Below the pieces are notes generated by a model. That model was given only the letters and a program-made list of their open reading frames with translations, was not told the DNA's origin and searched no databases. From an uncultured Bacteroidales bacterium (lineage in GTDB: Bacteria; Bacteroidota; Bacteroidia; Bacteroidales; P3): a stretch of DNA of 53,660 nt. The position numbers were made by a program, and so were the translations under genes. Where the stretch lies: assembly GCA_905236645.1 (NCBI GenBank), contig CAJOMZ010000002.1, positions 1 to 53,660 on the forward strand, read 5' to 3'. Of the stretch, positions 1-8,874 are shown piece after piece; the first letter of the stretch is position 1, and every line of letters begins with the position of its first letter.

Positions 1-1147
1 GACTACCAACCTGCTGGAAAGAATCATCCCCGGCATTGCCAAGTCGGACGAGGAGCGCAAGGCATTGTTGAAACAATCTGAAGACTATCACTTTGGCATA
101 GCCAACGAACTGCTTGACGAAAGCGACGAAACCCTCGTAAAGCTTCGCGAGCTGTTTGCCGAGCTCGAGAGGGTCTCGGCATCGAATCCGGGCAATTACA
201 ATTTCGACTACGACCAGACCGTGTCGTATGGCGAATTGATATCCACAACGCTTATTTCCGGCTACCTTAACAGCATTGGAATCAGCAATGTATGGGTAGA
301 TGTACGTCGGGTGATACGCACCGACGAGAACTACCGCGAGGGTATTGTTGACTTTGACAGGACCCGACAGCAGGCCCAGGCTGTCATAGGTGCGGCACTG
401 AAGGACTGCGGCTGCAAGCTGATTGTTACCCAGGGCTTTATTGCAGGAACGGCAAAAGGGACAACCACTACGCTGGGGCGCGAAGGCAGCGACTACAGTG
501 CCTCGATTCTCTCCTACTGCCTCGATGCCGACAGTATGACCATCTGGAAGGATGTGCCTGGCTTTCTCAACGCCGACCCGAAGTTCTTTGTAAACACGGT
601 GAAGATAAACAAGATACCCTTCAACGAGGCCATCGAGTTGGCCTACTATGGTGCCTCTGTAATACACCCCAAGACCGTCAAACCGATACAGAACAAGGGC
701 ATTTGCCTGAACATAAAGTCGTTTTTAGACCCTTCGGCCGAGGGCTCGATTATAGGCCCATATAGCAGCATAGAGCCTCTGACGCCTCTTTACATTTTCA
801 CTAACAACCAGTTACTTATCTCTATACAGCCAAAGGACTTCTCGTTCATTGCCGAGGATAATCTGCAGACAATTTTCGCCGTACTGGCAGAATTGAACAT
901 ACGCGTCAACCTGATGCAGAACTCGGCTTTGAGCTTCTCGCTTTGTATGAACTACAACGAGATACTGCTCGGCAAGATCCGCGAGCGCCTCGAGAGCCAG
1001 TTCCGACTGGTCTACAACACCGGGCTGCAGCTGATTACAATACGCTACTACAACCAACGGATCATTGACGAGATTGTCGGCGACAGGATTGTACTGCTTC
1101 AGCAACGATCGCGCACAACAACACAACTATTAGTTGATTCCAAATGA
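1..1147 (+). CDS. lysC: Aspartate kinase, C-terminal part (5' end outside window)
   Basis: Phosphorylates L-aspartate at the entry of the lysine/threonine/methionine pathway. The reading frame is open from base 2, so the gene starts upstream and 381 residues are visible. Seen: the substrate-binding core with a TTTLGREGSDYSA stretch, the following EVDADSMTIWKDVPG-like segment (here LDADSMTIWKDVPGFLNADP), YYGASVIHPKTVKP, and then a C-terminal regulatory region of about 130 residues that should hold the ACT domains. The conserved N-terminal kinase strand with KFGGTS lies before the window. It looks monofunctional, since no homoserine dehydrogenase domain follows. The stop overlaps the next start by 4 bp (ATGA), so the downstream nuclease-like gene is probably translationally coupled. 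Family assignment is firm; subtype and feedback ligand are not visible. Confidence 0.93.
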   Translation, partial: TTNLLERIIPGIAKSDEERKALLKQSEDYHFGIANELLDESDETLVKLRELFAELERVSASNPGNYNFDYDQTVSYGELISTTLISGYLNSIGISNVWVDVRRVIRTDENYREGIVDFDRTRQQAQAVIGAALKDCGCKLIVTQGFIAGTAKGTTTTLGREGSDYSASILSYCLDADSMTIWKDVPGFLNADPKFFVNTVKINKIPFNEAIELAYYGASVIHPKTVKPIQNKGICLNIKSFLDPSAEGSIIGPYSSIEPLTPLYIFTNNQLLISIQPKDFSFIAEDNLQTIFAVLAELNIRVNLMQNSALSFSLCMNYNEILLGKIRERLESQFRLVYNTGLQLITIRYYNQRIIDEIVGDRIVLLQQRSRTTTQLLVDSK

Positions 1148-1821
1148 ATTACAGGCTGACCAAAAGCAAATTCATCCTTGGGCTGCAATGCGAGAAGGCG
1201 CTGTATCTTGACGTATACAAGCCGAACCTGGCATATTATCCTCCTGAAACTCTGGCCCGCTTCCGCAAAGGACGCGACTTTGAGGCAAAGGTTAAGGCAC
1301 TGTTTCCAAACGCAATAGATATCAGCAAACAGCTTGGTCGGAACATTCAGCGTTACCCTGAACTGACCACACGGATGCTTGAACAACCCGGTGAGGTAAA
1401 CCTCTATGAAGCTGGTTTTGTTTATAATGAGGTGCTTGTGCTGGCCGACGTGGTGCATAAGGGTGCTGACGGTAACATATCGGTTTACGAGATAAAAAAC
1501 TCGCTTTCAGTCAAGGATGTCTTCCGGCGCGATGTCAGCATACAGTATTATGTTATCAGCCACTGTTTAAGCAATATAGGCTCCTTTTCAATCATATACA
1601 ACGACGGCGAGGACAACCCGGTTTATGAGGAGCTGCTGCTCGAGGCTCGCGAGGCTGAACCACTGATAGCAAGGCACGTAGAGCGATTCAAAGATGTTCT
1701 TCAAGGTATGGAGCCATCGATTAAGACCGGCACACAATGCACTGTGCCGTACGAATGTCCGTATGCAAGATACTGTAATGGCAATGTGAGCGCCCAGTTA
1801 GAACTTGGATGCTTTCAGTAG
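1144..1821 (+). CDS. Cas4/RecB-like PD-(D/E)XK protein with Fe-S cysteines (DUF2779-type)
   Basis: 225 aa. The opening LTKSKFILGLQCEKALYLD resembles the start of DUF2779/Cas4-like nucleases, where the Cys (C16) is the first of four Fe-S ligands. The other three are in the C-terminal cluster GTQCTVPYECPYARYC. Between them the nuclease core is visible: VLVLADVVHKG supplies the acidic residue and SVYEIKNS the E-x-K motif, followed by a helix with the conserved Q-Y pair (IQYYVISH). I infer a stand-alone DNA exonuclease-like protein; family members lacking the helicase part are common and mostly uncharacterised. It overlaps the aspartokinase stop by 4 bp, and its 3' end runs 24 bp into the 3' end of the convergent aroB. 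No CRISPR array or other cas gene is nearby, so a Cas4 role is not supported. Confidence 0.75.
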   Translation: MNYRLTKSKFILGLQCEKALYLDVYKPNLAYYPPETLARFRKGRDFEAKVKALFPNAIDISKQLGRNIQRYPELTTRMLEQPGEVNLYEAGFVYNEVLVLADVVHKGADGNISVYEIKNSLSVKDVFRRDVSIQYYVISHCLSNIGSFSIIYNDGEDNPVYEELLLEAREAEPLIARHVERFKDVLQGMEPSIKTGTQCTVPYECPYARYCNGNVSAQLELGCFQ

Positions 1822-2868
1822 AGCGTCGCGGATTTCGTTTTCGTCAATGGCAACATCTATCACCGGTGCACCGACCTCTTGCAGCAAAACGCATAGAATC
1901 AGTCCATCGGCATTCTTTTTATCCTGCCGCATATATGAAAGGATGCCCTCGGTATCTTTCAGAGTTATGTCGGGGAACGAACACAGATGATGCAACGTTC
2001 GGCAATACTCATCGTATATCTCTTTGCTCATTCCCAGCTTCTTAACCGACAGATAGAGTTCACATTTCAGTCCTATACCCACTGCAATACCGTGAGGGAT
2101 GGGTTGGCCTTTTTCATTCAGGTAGCTCTCTATGGCGTGACCGAAAGTGTGACCGAGGTTGAGAATCTTACGTATTGACTTTTCACGGGGGTCTGCCTCT
2201 ACAACACTTTTCTTGAAATCAACACATTGCGGAATATATGATGCAATTCCATCCAGGGGAATCTTTGCACTGCCTGAAGCGAGTTTGAGCACTCCTTCAA
2301 AAGCTGGTTTATCGCAGAGAAGTAATGTCTTTGCCATCTCGAATACGCCGGAGACCAGGTCTTTAGGCTCTAATGTGGCGAGGAAATCAGAATGTAAGCA
2401 GACCGCCTCGGGTTGGTGGAAGAAGCCCACCTGGTTCTTTGCATTCTCCACATTGACAGCCGTTTTGCCGCCGATGGCAGCATCTATCATACCTATCAGC
2501 GTGGTGGGGATATTGATGTATCGTATTCCACGTTTGAAGCCGGCAGCAACAAAGCCGCCAATATCGCTCACGCAACCGCCTCCAAGGTTTAGAATCACGC
2601 TGTTGCGGTCGGCACCGCTGTCGAGCAACGCACCCCACAACTGGGTGGCGACTTCAAGCGATTTGGCCTCTTCACCGACAGGCACTTCAAAGAACTCGGC
2701 CTGCTCCAGCGCACTGACGCGACTGATTAGGACTGGCAAACAATGAGTGTAGGTGTTTTCATCAACAATAATAAAGAACTTTGAACCTTTATAATCTTCG
2801 CCCGTCAGCATACGGTTCAGTTTGGCCAACGAGGAAATACGGGATGGGAAAAAATATTTTGTATTCAT
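1798..2868 (-). CDS. aroB: 3-dehydroquinate synthase
   Basis: 356 aa, full length. Converts DAHP to 3-dehydroquinate, the second step of the shikimate pathway, using NAD and a divalent metal. Seen: the nucleotide-binding segment LNLGGGCVSDIGGFVAAGFKRG, the IPTTLIGMIDAAIGGKTAVN motif and the metal/substrate region with RKILNLGHTFGHAIES, which carries the zinc-ligand histidine. The gene is on the minus strand and divergent from the sigma-factor gene. A -7-like element TAATTTTG on the minus strand (2924-2931) lies about 55 bp before the ATG. The 3' end overlaps the end of the preceding plus-strand gene tail to tail. Confidence 0.96.
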   Translation of the reverse strand: MNTKYFFPSRISSLAKLNRMLTGEDYKGSKFFIIVDENTYTHCLPVLISRVSALEQAEFFEVPVGEEAKSLEVATQLWGALLDSGADRNSVILNLGGGCVSDIGGFVAAGFKRGIRYINIPTTLIGMIDAAIGGKTAVNVENAKNQVGFFHQPEAVCLHSDFLATLEPKDLVSGVFEMAKTLLLCDKPAFEGVLKLASGSAKIPLDGIASYIPQCVDFKKSVVEADPREKSIRKILNLGHTFGHAIESYLNEKGQPIPHGIAVGIGLKCELYLSVKKLGMSKEIYDEYCRTLHHLCSFPDITLKDTEGILSYMRQDKKNADGLILCVLLQEVGAPVIDVAIDENEIRDALLKASKF

Positions 2869-2923
2869 ATAACTACAATACAGCTAACCATTTAACGCCA
2901 TTGTGATGCGCAAAAACATCGTA

Positions 2924-2958
2924 CAAAATTACAATAAAAAACATAAAGATGTGACAAA
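2924..2958 (-). promoter_or_regulatory. Probable aroB promoter
   Basis: On the minus strand TAATTTTG (2924-2931) fits the Bacteroidota -7 consensus TAnnTTTG. A TTTG at 2955-2958 could be the -33 element, but the 23-nt spacer is longer than the usual 19-21, so the -33 assignment is weak. Confidence 0.4.
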
Positions 2959-2998
2959 AGTGTCCTTTATTGCGTTTAATACAGGCAAAAACCACAGA

Positions 2999-3481
2999 AT
3001 GAACCAGAACGAGCATCCGTTTGTAGATATGATAAACAAGCATACGGCCTTGATCAACAAGATATGCCGTTCGTTTTGCGGCGACACTGTTGAGGACAAT
3101 GAGGATTTGAGACAGGATATAATACTGAATCTGTGGCGAGGATGGAAGCGTTGGAAACCAGATTACAAACCGATAACCTGGATATACCGCGTAGCGATTA
3201 ATACTGCCATTAGCTGGCGACGCAAAAGGCTAAGAGAAATAGAAACGCATCCTATTGACGAATACGACATACCACAAGACGCAGACAACCAAGAAAACAT
3301 AGAACAACTGTATTATCTTATCCGACAACTTCCTGCTAACGACCAAAGGCTTCTGCAACTATATATAGAAGGATGGTCGGGAAGCGAGATAGCCAAGATG
3401 ATGCAAATCTCCGAAAGCAACGTAACCACACGTATTACAAGGGCAAAAGACAAACTGAAAGAATTAAACAGCGGATTATGA
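2999..3481 (+). CDS. ECF-type RNA polymerase sigma factor
   Basis: 160 aa from the ATG at 2999 (MNQNEHPF). The frame is open further upstream, but the extra 32 codons have no family resemblance and would overlap the likely promoter zone, so I take the internal ATG. Seen: region 2 with EDLRQDIILNLWRGW and WIYRVAINTAISWRRK, then region 4 with LPANDQRLLQLYIEGWSGSEIAKMM and the recognition helix near ISESNVTTRITRAKDKL. ECF factors of this kind direct polymerase to a small regulon, usually including their own operon. The stop overlaps the next start (ATGA). The three following genes (small membrane protein, small secreted protein, outer-membrane barrel) make a compact regulatory and surface cluster. 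The signal it senses is unknown. Confidence 0.9.
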   Translation: MNQNEHPFVDMINKHTALINKICRSFCGDTVEDNEDLRQDIILNLWRGWKRWKPDYKPITWIYRVAINTAISWRRKRLREIETHPIDEYDIPQDADNQENIEQLYYLIRQLPANDQRLLQLYIEGWSGSEIAKMMQISESNVTTRITRAKDKLKELNSGL

Positions 3482-3762
3482 ATACCGATGAACTTATAGA
3501 ACAATTGCACAAGACCAACGCCACCGAGCGGCAAAAGGAACGGGTTAAGCATATCCGCTTCCAACCCTGGTGGTTGGCTGTTCCAGCAGCTGCAGCCTTA
3601 ATACTGATGATTCTTCTACCCACGCACAGCCTTGCCGAGCAAAAACCAACGACAGGCCTGCACGTATACTGCAACAACAACTGCCAGAAAGAAGACGCGC
3701 TGAGCATTATACAACAGAACATCAATGAAATCAAATCGTCAACCATAAAAGCTGAACTATGA
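3478..3762 (+). CDS. Small single-span membrane protein, possible anti-sigma factor
   Basis: 94 aa, ATG overlapping the sigma stop. A charged cytoplasmic-looking N-terminus of about 30 residues (DELIEQLHKTNATERQKERV) precedes one hydrophobic span (about residues 35-52, WWLAVPAAAALILMILL) and a short outer tail with two cysteines (CNNNCQ). Topology and position directly after an ECF sigma gene suggest a minimal membrane-anchored anti-sigma factor, but there is no recognisable anti-sigma domain, so this is inference. Translational coupling at both ends (ATGA at each junction) supports joint expression with the sigma factor and the next gene. Confidence 0.75.
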   Translation: MNTDELIEQLHKTNATERQKERVKHIRFQPWWLAVPAAAALILMILLPTHSLAEQKPTTGLHVYCNNNCQKEDALSIIQQNINEIKSSTIKAEL

Positions 3763-4205
3763 AAAGAACGCTCTTAACCATTATTACTGTTTTTTGCGCT
3801 TTTGCTGCACACAGCCAATCGGCGGTGTGCAAAAGATTCCTTTCCAGCGAACAGATTCAGACCTACTGCGTGGACAACTATCCGCTGGGCAACGACGACA
3901 GCATCAACGTCACATTCCTTGTAGCCACAGAATCACGATTCTACGACACGATTAGACTATTTCTGTCCAGTCTTCCAAAAGCAAAAAACAGGTCGGAGAC
4001 ATCCATATCAATTGGAGGCAGCAAGCTCGAGGCAAAGAATTCTTTTATAATCCGATACTCGGAATCCCTATCAGGCGACAAAGGACACTACCTGACGTTC
4101 CTGTCGTCCTGCAATATGACCGCTATGATATTTCATATCAGGAATGAAGAGGATATGAAGAAAGTGATTTCCCACGTGCTGGCGAAAGAAATGAAATCTA
4201 AATAA
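3759..4205 (+). CDS. Small secreted protein of the sigma-factor cluster
   Basis: 148 aa with a signal peptide (KRTLLTIITVFCAFAAHSQS) and no later membrane span, so probably periplasmic. It contains four cysteines. I do not recognise a domain. Small periplasmic proteins in this position beside ECF sigma genes are frequent in Bacteroidales, and a role in signal perception or in the envelope is possible but unproven. Start codon overlaps the preceding stop; the next gene follows after 13 bp. Confidence 0.75.
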   Translation: MKRTLLTIITVFCAFAAHSQSAVCKRFLSSEQIQTYCVDNYPLGNDDSINVTFLVATESRFYDTIRLFLSSLPKAKNRSETSISIGGSKLEAKNSFIIRYSESLSGDKGHYLTFLSSCNMTAMIFHIRNEEDMKKVISHVLAKEMKSK

Positions 4206-4218
4206 TCCAACCTTTTTT

Positions 4219-6489
4219 ATGAAACAGCAATGCTTGATTTTGCTGCTGCTTGTTGCAGCAGCGGCACCCTCTGTGTGTCAAAATGCCGATACAACGAAGA
4301 CAGCAAAAACCACCAAAACACTTCAGGCAGTGACGGTTGCAGCCAAACGACCCGTCTTCACGATGGACGGCGAGAAAAACATCTACAACGTGGCCGATGA
4401 CCCGTCGGTGCAATCCGGCACCACCGAAGACGCCCTGCAAAACACGCCCGGTGTGAGCGTAGATGTCGAGGGCAACATCACCCTGCGAGGCGTCAGCAGC
4501 ATCGAAATCTGGATTGACGACAAACCGTCGAAACTCAGCGCCGAAAACCTGAAGACTTGGCTGCAGACATTGCCAGCCAGCGCAATCGACCACATCGAGA
4601 CAATAACAAACCCCTCAGCCAAATACGCCACCGAATCCGAAGCAGTAATCAACATCATCACGCGGGCACACATCAAGAAGAACCACTTCCTCAGCTTCGG
4701 CCTCAACGGTGCCTCGCAACCCTACATTTCGCCGTGGTTAAGCTACACCTGGGCCAACGACAAGCTGACTTTCAACATCTACGGCAGCTACCGCAACAGC
4801 AATAGCGACTATGAGTCCTGGAGTAAAAGTACGACATACGGCGACAGTCCAACGTCGCCGGGCAATCTCGACTCGCTGCAGGTGCTGATTCGCGACACCA
4901 ACAGCTCGCTCGAAGGCAACCACAGCGATATGGGTACTCTCTATATGAGCATCAACTACGCCATCAACAGCACGAGCGACATAAATTTCTGGAGCAATAT
5001 CAGCTTATACGGATATGATGTTGAATATTCTTTATTGGCGCAGCGCGAACACTTCACTTCGTCTCCGGCAATGTACATCTACAACCAGGACCAGACCCAG
5101 AATTTCAACACCCTGTTCGGATTCTTCGGTGGCTACTACACCAAACGCTTCGACAAGAAAGGCCACAACCTGACTGTCAGTCTCAACGGCAACCTCAACC
5201 AGACAAGACGAAAAATCATCTACAATCGCATCTACAGCCTCACCGACGGCCTTGGAAACAACACCGACTGTCATAAATTCAAGGACGTGGACCAGTTTCT
5301 GCCAAATCTCACTATGCGGCTGCGCTACAACCGCCCCTACAGCGACGATGGCGAGTTCACCTACGGACTATCGATTACCCAATCCAATACTCACGACGAC
5401 CTGAAGCCTTACATCATTGACACGCCATACGACGAACAGACCTCCGTCCTCTCCCCTGCCCTGTACGACACGTTGCGACGCTATGTGTTCGATGCCGACA
5501 ACAAAGCCGTCTCTGCCGACATAGGATGGCAGCATCGGTGGGGTGGCCTGACGCTAAAACTCGGAATGGGAGCCAGAGTGAGCTATTATAAATATGCTTA
5601 TACCGAGACGATTACGCTTCCCGGTGTCGATACCTCGCTGCTCAATATAACCTACAATCCCTCAATCCACCTTACCTACCGTACCGAAAAGATGCACAAC
5701 TTCAAACTCAACTACACACTGCGGATGCAAAACCCGAACTCATACGATCTGTCGCAATTTCCCATCTATGGCGAGGACAGCTATAGGATTGGCAACCACA
5801 ACCTTTCGCAGAGTTACATACACACCGCCGAGGCTGGCTGGAGCAAATATATGGGCAAGGGCAACATCAGCGCCGACCTGTACGCCAAACTGTCGACCGG
5901 CGAAATTGAATGGCTCACCGACGTCACCGACGACATAGACCCCTACATCGGCCGAGTGATAACCTTCAGCACACCTTACAATCTCGGCACTTCGCACCGC
6001 TATGGCCTGACCGCCAACGGCACCTGGCGGCCGACGGCTTTCTTCAACCTGCGCTTCGACGCCAACATCTACAACTATGGCTACAGCATACACTACGACC
6101 GCCTGGGACAAAAGCCCTACAGCGACAGCCAATGGCAATACAGTATGAAGCTGAACCTGTGGACAAAAATCCTGAAACGCTACCAGCTGAACGCCTCGGC
6201 CAGCTACACATCGCCGACCATAGGGCTGCTTTCGACTGGTGGCCCGCAATACAGGTTGAACGCAGGCGTCAGAGCCGATTTCTTCAAACGCAAACTGAGC
6301 GCATTCATCAATGTCCAAGACATTTTCAACTGGGGTAAACGCATTGGCAACGAACGTAATAACAACAACCCGTACTACATTCGGGAAAGCCTCTCACGCA
6401 CCCTCAACAGCCGCTACATATCGGCTGGGTTGACGCTACGCTTCGGCAAGATGGAGCTGGAAAGCAAAACCAAAAGCGGCAGCGAGTAA
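4219..6489 (+). CDS. Outer-membrane beta-barrel protein with TonB-receptor-like plug
   Basis: 756 aa. Signal peptide (MKQQCLILLLLVAAAAPSVCQ, about 21 residues), then a plug-like region with ALQNTPGVSVDVEGNITLRG, IDDKPSKLSAENLKTWLQT and IETITNPSAKYATESEAVIN, typical of the outer membrane beta-barrel family 3 group. The remaining 600 residues alternate aromatic-rich strands, ending in a C-terminal strand around YISAGLTLRFGK. No N-terminal carboxypeptidase-like domain and no clear TonB box are visible. It is the last gene of the ECF sigma operon and is therefore the likely main target of that regulator. Substrate is unknown; members of this family are often annotated as TonB-dependent receptors. 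Confidence 0.88.
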   Translation: MKQQCLILLLLVAAAAPSVCQNADTTKTAKTTKTLQAVTVAAKRPVFTMDGEKNIYNVADDPSVQSGTTEDALQNTPGVSVDVEGNITLRGVSSIEIWIDDKPSKLSAENLKTWLQTLPASAIDHIETITNPSAKYATESEAVINIITRAHIKKNHFLSFGLNGASQPYISPWLSYTWANDKLTFNIYGSYRNSNSDYESWSKSTTYGDSPTSPGNLDSLQVLIRDTNSSLEGNHSDMGTLYMSINYAINSTSDINFWSNISLYGYDVEYSLLAQREHFTSSPAMYIYNQDQTQNFNTLFGFFGGYYTKRFDKKGHNLTVSLNGNLNQTRRKIIYNRIYSLTDGLGNNTDCHKFKDVDQFLPNLTMRLRYNRPYSDDGEFTYGLSITQSNTHDDLKPYIIDTPYDEQTSVLSPALYDTLRRYVFDADNKAVSADIGWQHRWGGLTLKLGMGARVSYYKYAYTETITLPGVDTSLLNITYNPSIHLTYRTEKMHNFKLNYTLRMQNPNSYDLSQFPIYGEDSYRIGNHNLSQSYIHTAEAGWSKYMGKGNISADLYAKLSTGEIEWLTDVTDDIDPYIGRVITFSTPYNLGTSHRYGLTANGTWRPTAFFNLRFDANIYNYGYSIHYDRLGQKPYSDSQWQYSMKLNLWTKILKRYQLNASASYTSPTIGLLSTGGPQYRLNAGVRADFFKRKLSAFINVQDIFNWGKRIGNERNNNNPYYIRESLSRTLNSRYISAGLTLRFGKMELESKTKSGSE

Positions 6490-6569
6490 AGTAAATGCTA
6501 ACCACGTATATTCAAGCACTAACGGCAACAATCGGACAATAAACACGATTTGTTGCCGTTACCCACTGT

Positions 6570-8405
6570 ATGACAACCAAACTTGAATTGCTTTCACCTG
6601 CCAAGAATCTTGAACAGGGCAAAGCGGCCATCGACCACGGAGCCGACGCTGTCTACATCGGTGCACCGCTTTTCGGTGCCCGTATCGCCGCCGGCAACAG
6701 TATTGAGGACATAGCGGAGCTGGCAAGATACGCCCATCTCTTTGGTTCCAAAGTGTTTGCAACAGTAAACACACTGCTATTCGACAGCGAACTGGAAGAG
6801 GCGCGACGCCTGATGTGGCAGCTCTACCACGCTGGTGTCGATGCCGCAATAGTGCAGGATATGGGGCTATTGGAACTCGACCTTCCACCCATAGAACTGC
6901 ACGCCTCGACACAGACCCACAACTATGACCCACGACGCATAAAGTACTTGGAACAAGTAGGTTTCAAACGCATCATCCTTGCTCGCGAGACTTCGTTGGA
7001 GCAAATGAAAGCACTGCGCCAGGCCGTCACTGCCGACCTTGAGGCTTTCGTGCAGGGTGCCTTGTGCGTATGCTACAGCGGCCAATGCTATATGAGCCTC
7101 TACCTCAACGGTCGCAGCGGCAACCGCGGCAGCTGCTCGCAGCCCTGCCGCTCGGCCTACGACCTGGTGAACGAACAGGGAAAGACCCTGAAACACAACG
7201 AGCATCTGCTCTCGCTCAAAGACTTCTCTGCAGCACAACACATTGAACGTATGATAGATGCCGGTATAACATCCTTTAAAATCGAAGGACGTCTGAAAGA
7301 CCTGACCTACGTAAAGAACGTAACAGCATACTATCGGCAACTGATAGACAGCATAATTGCCCGACGCGAAGGCTTAAAACCCTCGTCTTCAGGGACAACC
7401 ACATTCAGTTTCGCCCCTGATCTTGAAAGGACCTTCAACCGGGGCTTTACCGACTATTTCCTGCAGAAACGCCAGCCAATGGCCTCAACCACAACACAGA
7501 AATCGCTTGGCAAAAAAATTGGAACCGTGCTCTCGGCAAACGGCAACCGACTGACAATAAGCACTTCGGAAACGCTTTCAGCTGGCGACGGCCTCTGTTT
7601 CTTCAACAGCGAGAAGCAGTTGGAGGGGTTCCTTGTGAATAGCGTGTCGGGCAACACAATCATAACCAACAAGCCATTGAATATCAATGTCTCCACAACA
7701 CTATGGCGCAACAACGACCACGCCTTTGAAAAGCAACTGCAAGCAAAGAGTGCCGAACGGAAAATAGCTGTTTCTATGACACTTACCGACACCGATTCGG
7801 GTCTGCAGCTGACCGTTATCGACCAGGACTGCTGCTGTGTCTCCGCCTCCATCGAATGCGAAAAGGCACTTGCACGAGACGAAGCCAAAGCGATAGAGAG
7901 CACAAAAACACAGCTGTCGAAACTTGGAGGTACTCCATTCGAGATCAACACAATAGCCCTACAGACACGGCACCCTTACTTTATTCCCACGTCAGTGCTC
8001 AACGACCTGCGGCGCAAGGCAGTGGACAAACTCGCAGAAACAAGGATACAGCACTTCCATCCAAAAGATACCGTGCTAATTCCAAACGAGATACCATATT
8101 ATGAAAGCGTCCTTGACGGACGAGCCAACATCGTCAACAGCAAAGCCGAGGCCTTCTATCGCCGACACGGTGCAACCGCCATTGAACGAGGCCCCGACCA
8201 ACCGGAAACAGGCTTCAAAAAAGACTTTCCGCTGATGACAACAAAGTACTGCCTGCGCTACGAACTGGGCCAGTGCCTGATGCACAAATGCAACAACAGC
8301 GTAGCGGCCGATTATGCCGGCGACCTTTACCTGCTCAACAACGGACGCCGCTTCCGCCTTGCCTTCGACTGCAAGCGCTGCGAAATGCAAGTTCTTCCTC
8401 TTTGA
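6570..8405 (+). CDS. U32 peptidase-family protein (RlhA/TrhP-like RNA hydroxylation factor)
   Basis: 611 aa. The N-terminal half is a classical U32 domain: LSPAKNLEQGKAAIDHGADAVYIG, ELHASTQTHNYDP, and the signature EAFVQGALCVCYSGQCYMS followed by GNRGSCSQPCR, whose cysteines are conserved in the family. Although named peptidases, the studied bacterial members RlhA and TrhP hydroxylate cytidine of 23S rRNA and uridine of tRNA. The long C-terminal extension (about 300 residues, ending with YCLRYELGQCLMHK and a final CKRCEMQVLPL) resembles the RlhA-type layout with extra cysteines. I infer an RNA-modification role rather than proteolysis, but cannot choose between the two RNA substrates. Confidence 0.88.
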   Translation: MTTKLELLSPAKNLEQGKAAIDHGADAVYIGAPLFGARIAAGNSIEDIAELARYAHLFGSKVFATVNTLLFDSELEEARRLMWQLYHAGVDAAIVQDMGLLELDLPPIELHASTQTHNYDPRRIKYLEQVGFKRIILARETSLEQMKALRQAVTADLEAFVQGALCVCYSGQCYMSLYLNGRSGNRGSCSQPCRSAYDLVNEQGKTLKHNEHLLSLKDFSAAQHIERMIDAGITSFKIEGRLKDLTYVKNVTAYYRQLIDSIIARREGLKPSSSGTTTFSFAPDLERTFNRGFTDYFLQKRQPMASTTTQKSLGKKIGTVLSANGNRLTISTSETLSAGDGLCFFNSEKQLEGFLVNSVSGNTIITNKPLNINVSTTLWRNNDHAFEKQLQAKSAERKIAVSMTLTDTDSGLQLTVIDQDCCCVSASIECEKALARDEAKAIESTKTQLSKLGGTPFEINTIALQTRHPYFIPTSVLNDLRRKAVDKLAETRIQHFHPKDTVLIPNEIPYYESVLDGRANIVNSKAEAFYRRHGATAIERGPDQPETGFKKDFPLMTTKYCLRYELGQCLMHKCNNSVAADYAGDLYLLNNGRRFRLAFDCKRCEMQVLPL

Positions 8406-8559
8406 ACCCAAATCTGTAATTAGACCGATCAGGGTTGAAATATGCCCTGGAAAGGGCTGTCAGAAAAACTGACAAAAGCAAAACGGCACCGTGCCAAAAA
8501 CAGGACGCGGTGCCATTAACCACACCCCCTGAAATTGTTAATAACTTTTCGTTTCCGAC
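8406..8559 (+). other. Intergenic hairpins after the U32 gene
   Basis: No gene in the 469-bp gap to cutC. The first part carries two stem-loops: TGTCAG/CTGACA at 8458-8474 and GGCACCG/CGGTGCC at 8485-8514. Neither is followed by a long T run, so they are weak terminator candidates. The rest of the gap holds a dispersed repeat and the cutC promoter. Confidence 0.4.
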
Positions 8560-8700
8560 CTCAAAAAAGGCCCAAAAACGACATTTTACAACCTGCTGAT
8601 TTCCAGGTACCAAATTCTTACCAAAGTTTACTCAAAGTTTTACCAAATTCTTATCAAATTTTACGTCGGTAGAATATGATAGAAGTTTGTTAATAACTTA
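8560..8700 (+). repeat. Dispersed intergenic repeat, copy 1
   Basis: Shares with copies at about 22.9-23.1 and 45.6-45.7 kb a GGCCCAAAAA-like opening, the exact core TGATTTCCAGGTACCAAATT (8597-8616), a run of TACCAAAGTTT-like 10-11-mers, and a GTAGAAT...GATAG closing part. All three copies have the same orientation and lie upstream of a plus-strand gene, here cutC. Copy 1 is the most diverged at its right end. Confidence 0.75.
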
Positions 8701-8825
8701 ATAAAAATTATGTCCGGAAGAGCAGCGAAGAGGGGGCGGAGAAGTGCCATTGGTAGACATTGGAAAGTCAGGATCAAAAACTGCGTCAAATCTGCAAAAA
8801 AATATTCCTATTGAATAAATTTTCG

Positions 8826-8833
8826 TATATTTG
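8826..8833 (+). promoter_or_regulatory. -7 element of the cutC promoter
   Basis: TATATTTG followed by C matches TAnnTTTG. It lies about 42 bp before the ATG. A convincing -33 TTTG at the right distance is not seen. Confidence 0.5.
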
Positions 8834-8874
8834 CAGATAGCATTTATTACCAAAAAACGATATAACACTCTGAT

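Noticed and set aside
8406-8874. Insertion-sequence remnant between the U32 gene and cutC
   Set aside because: No transposase fragment or terminal inverted repeats with target duplication; explained by hairpins plus the dispersed repeat.
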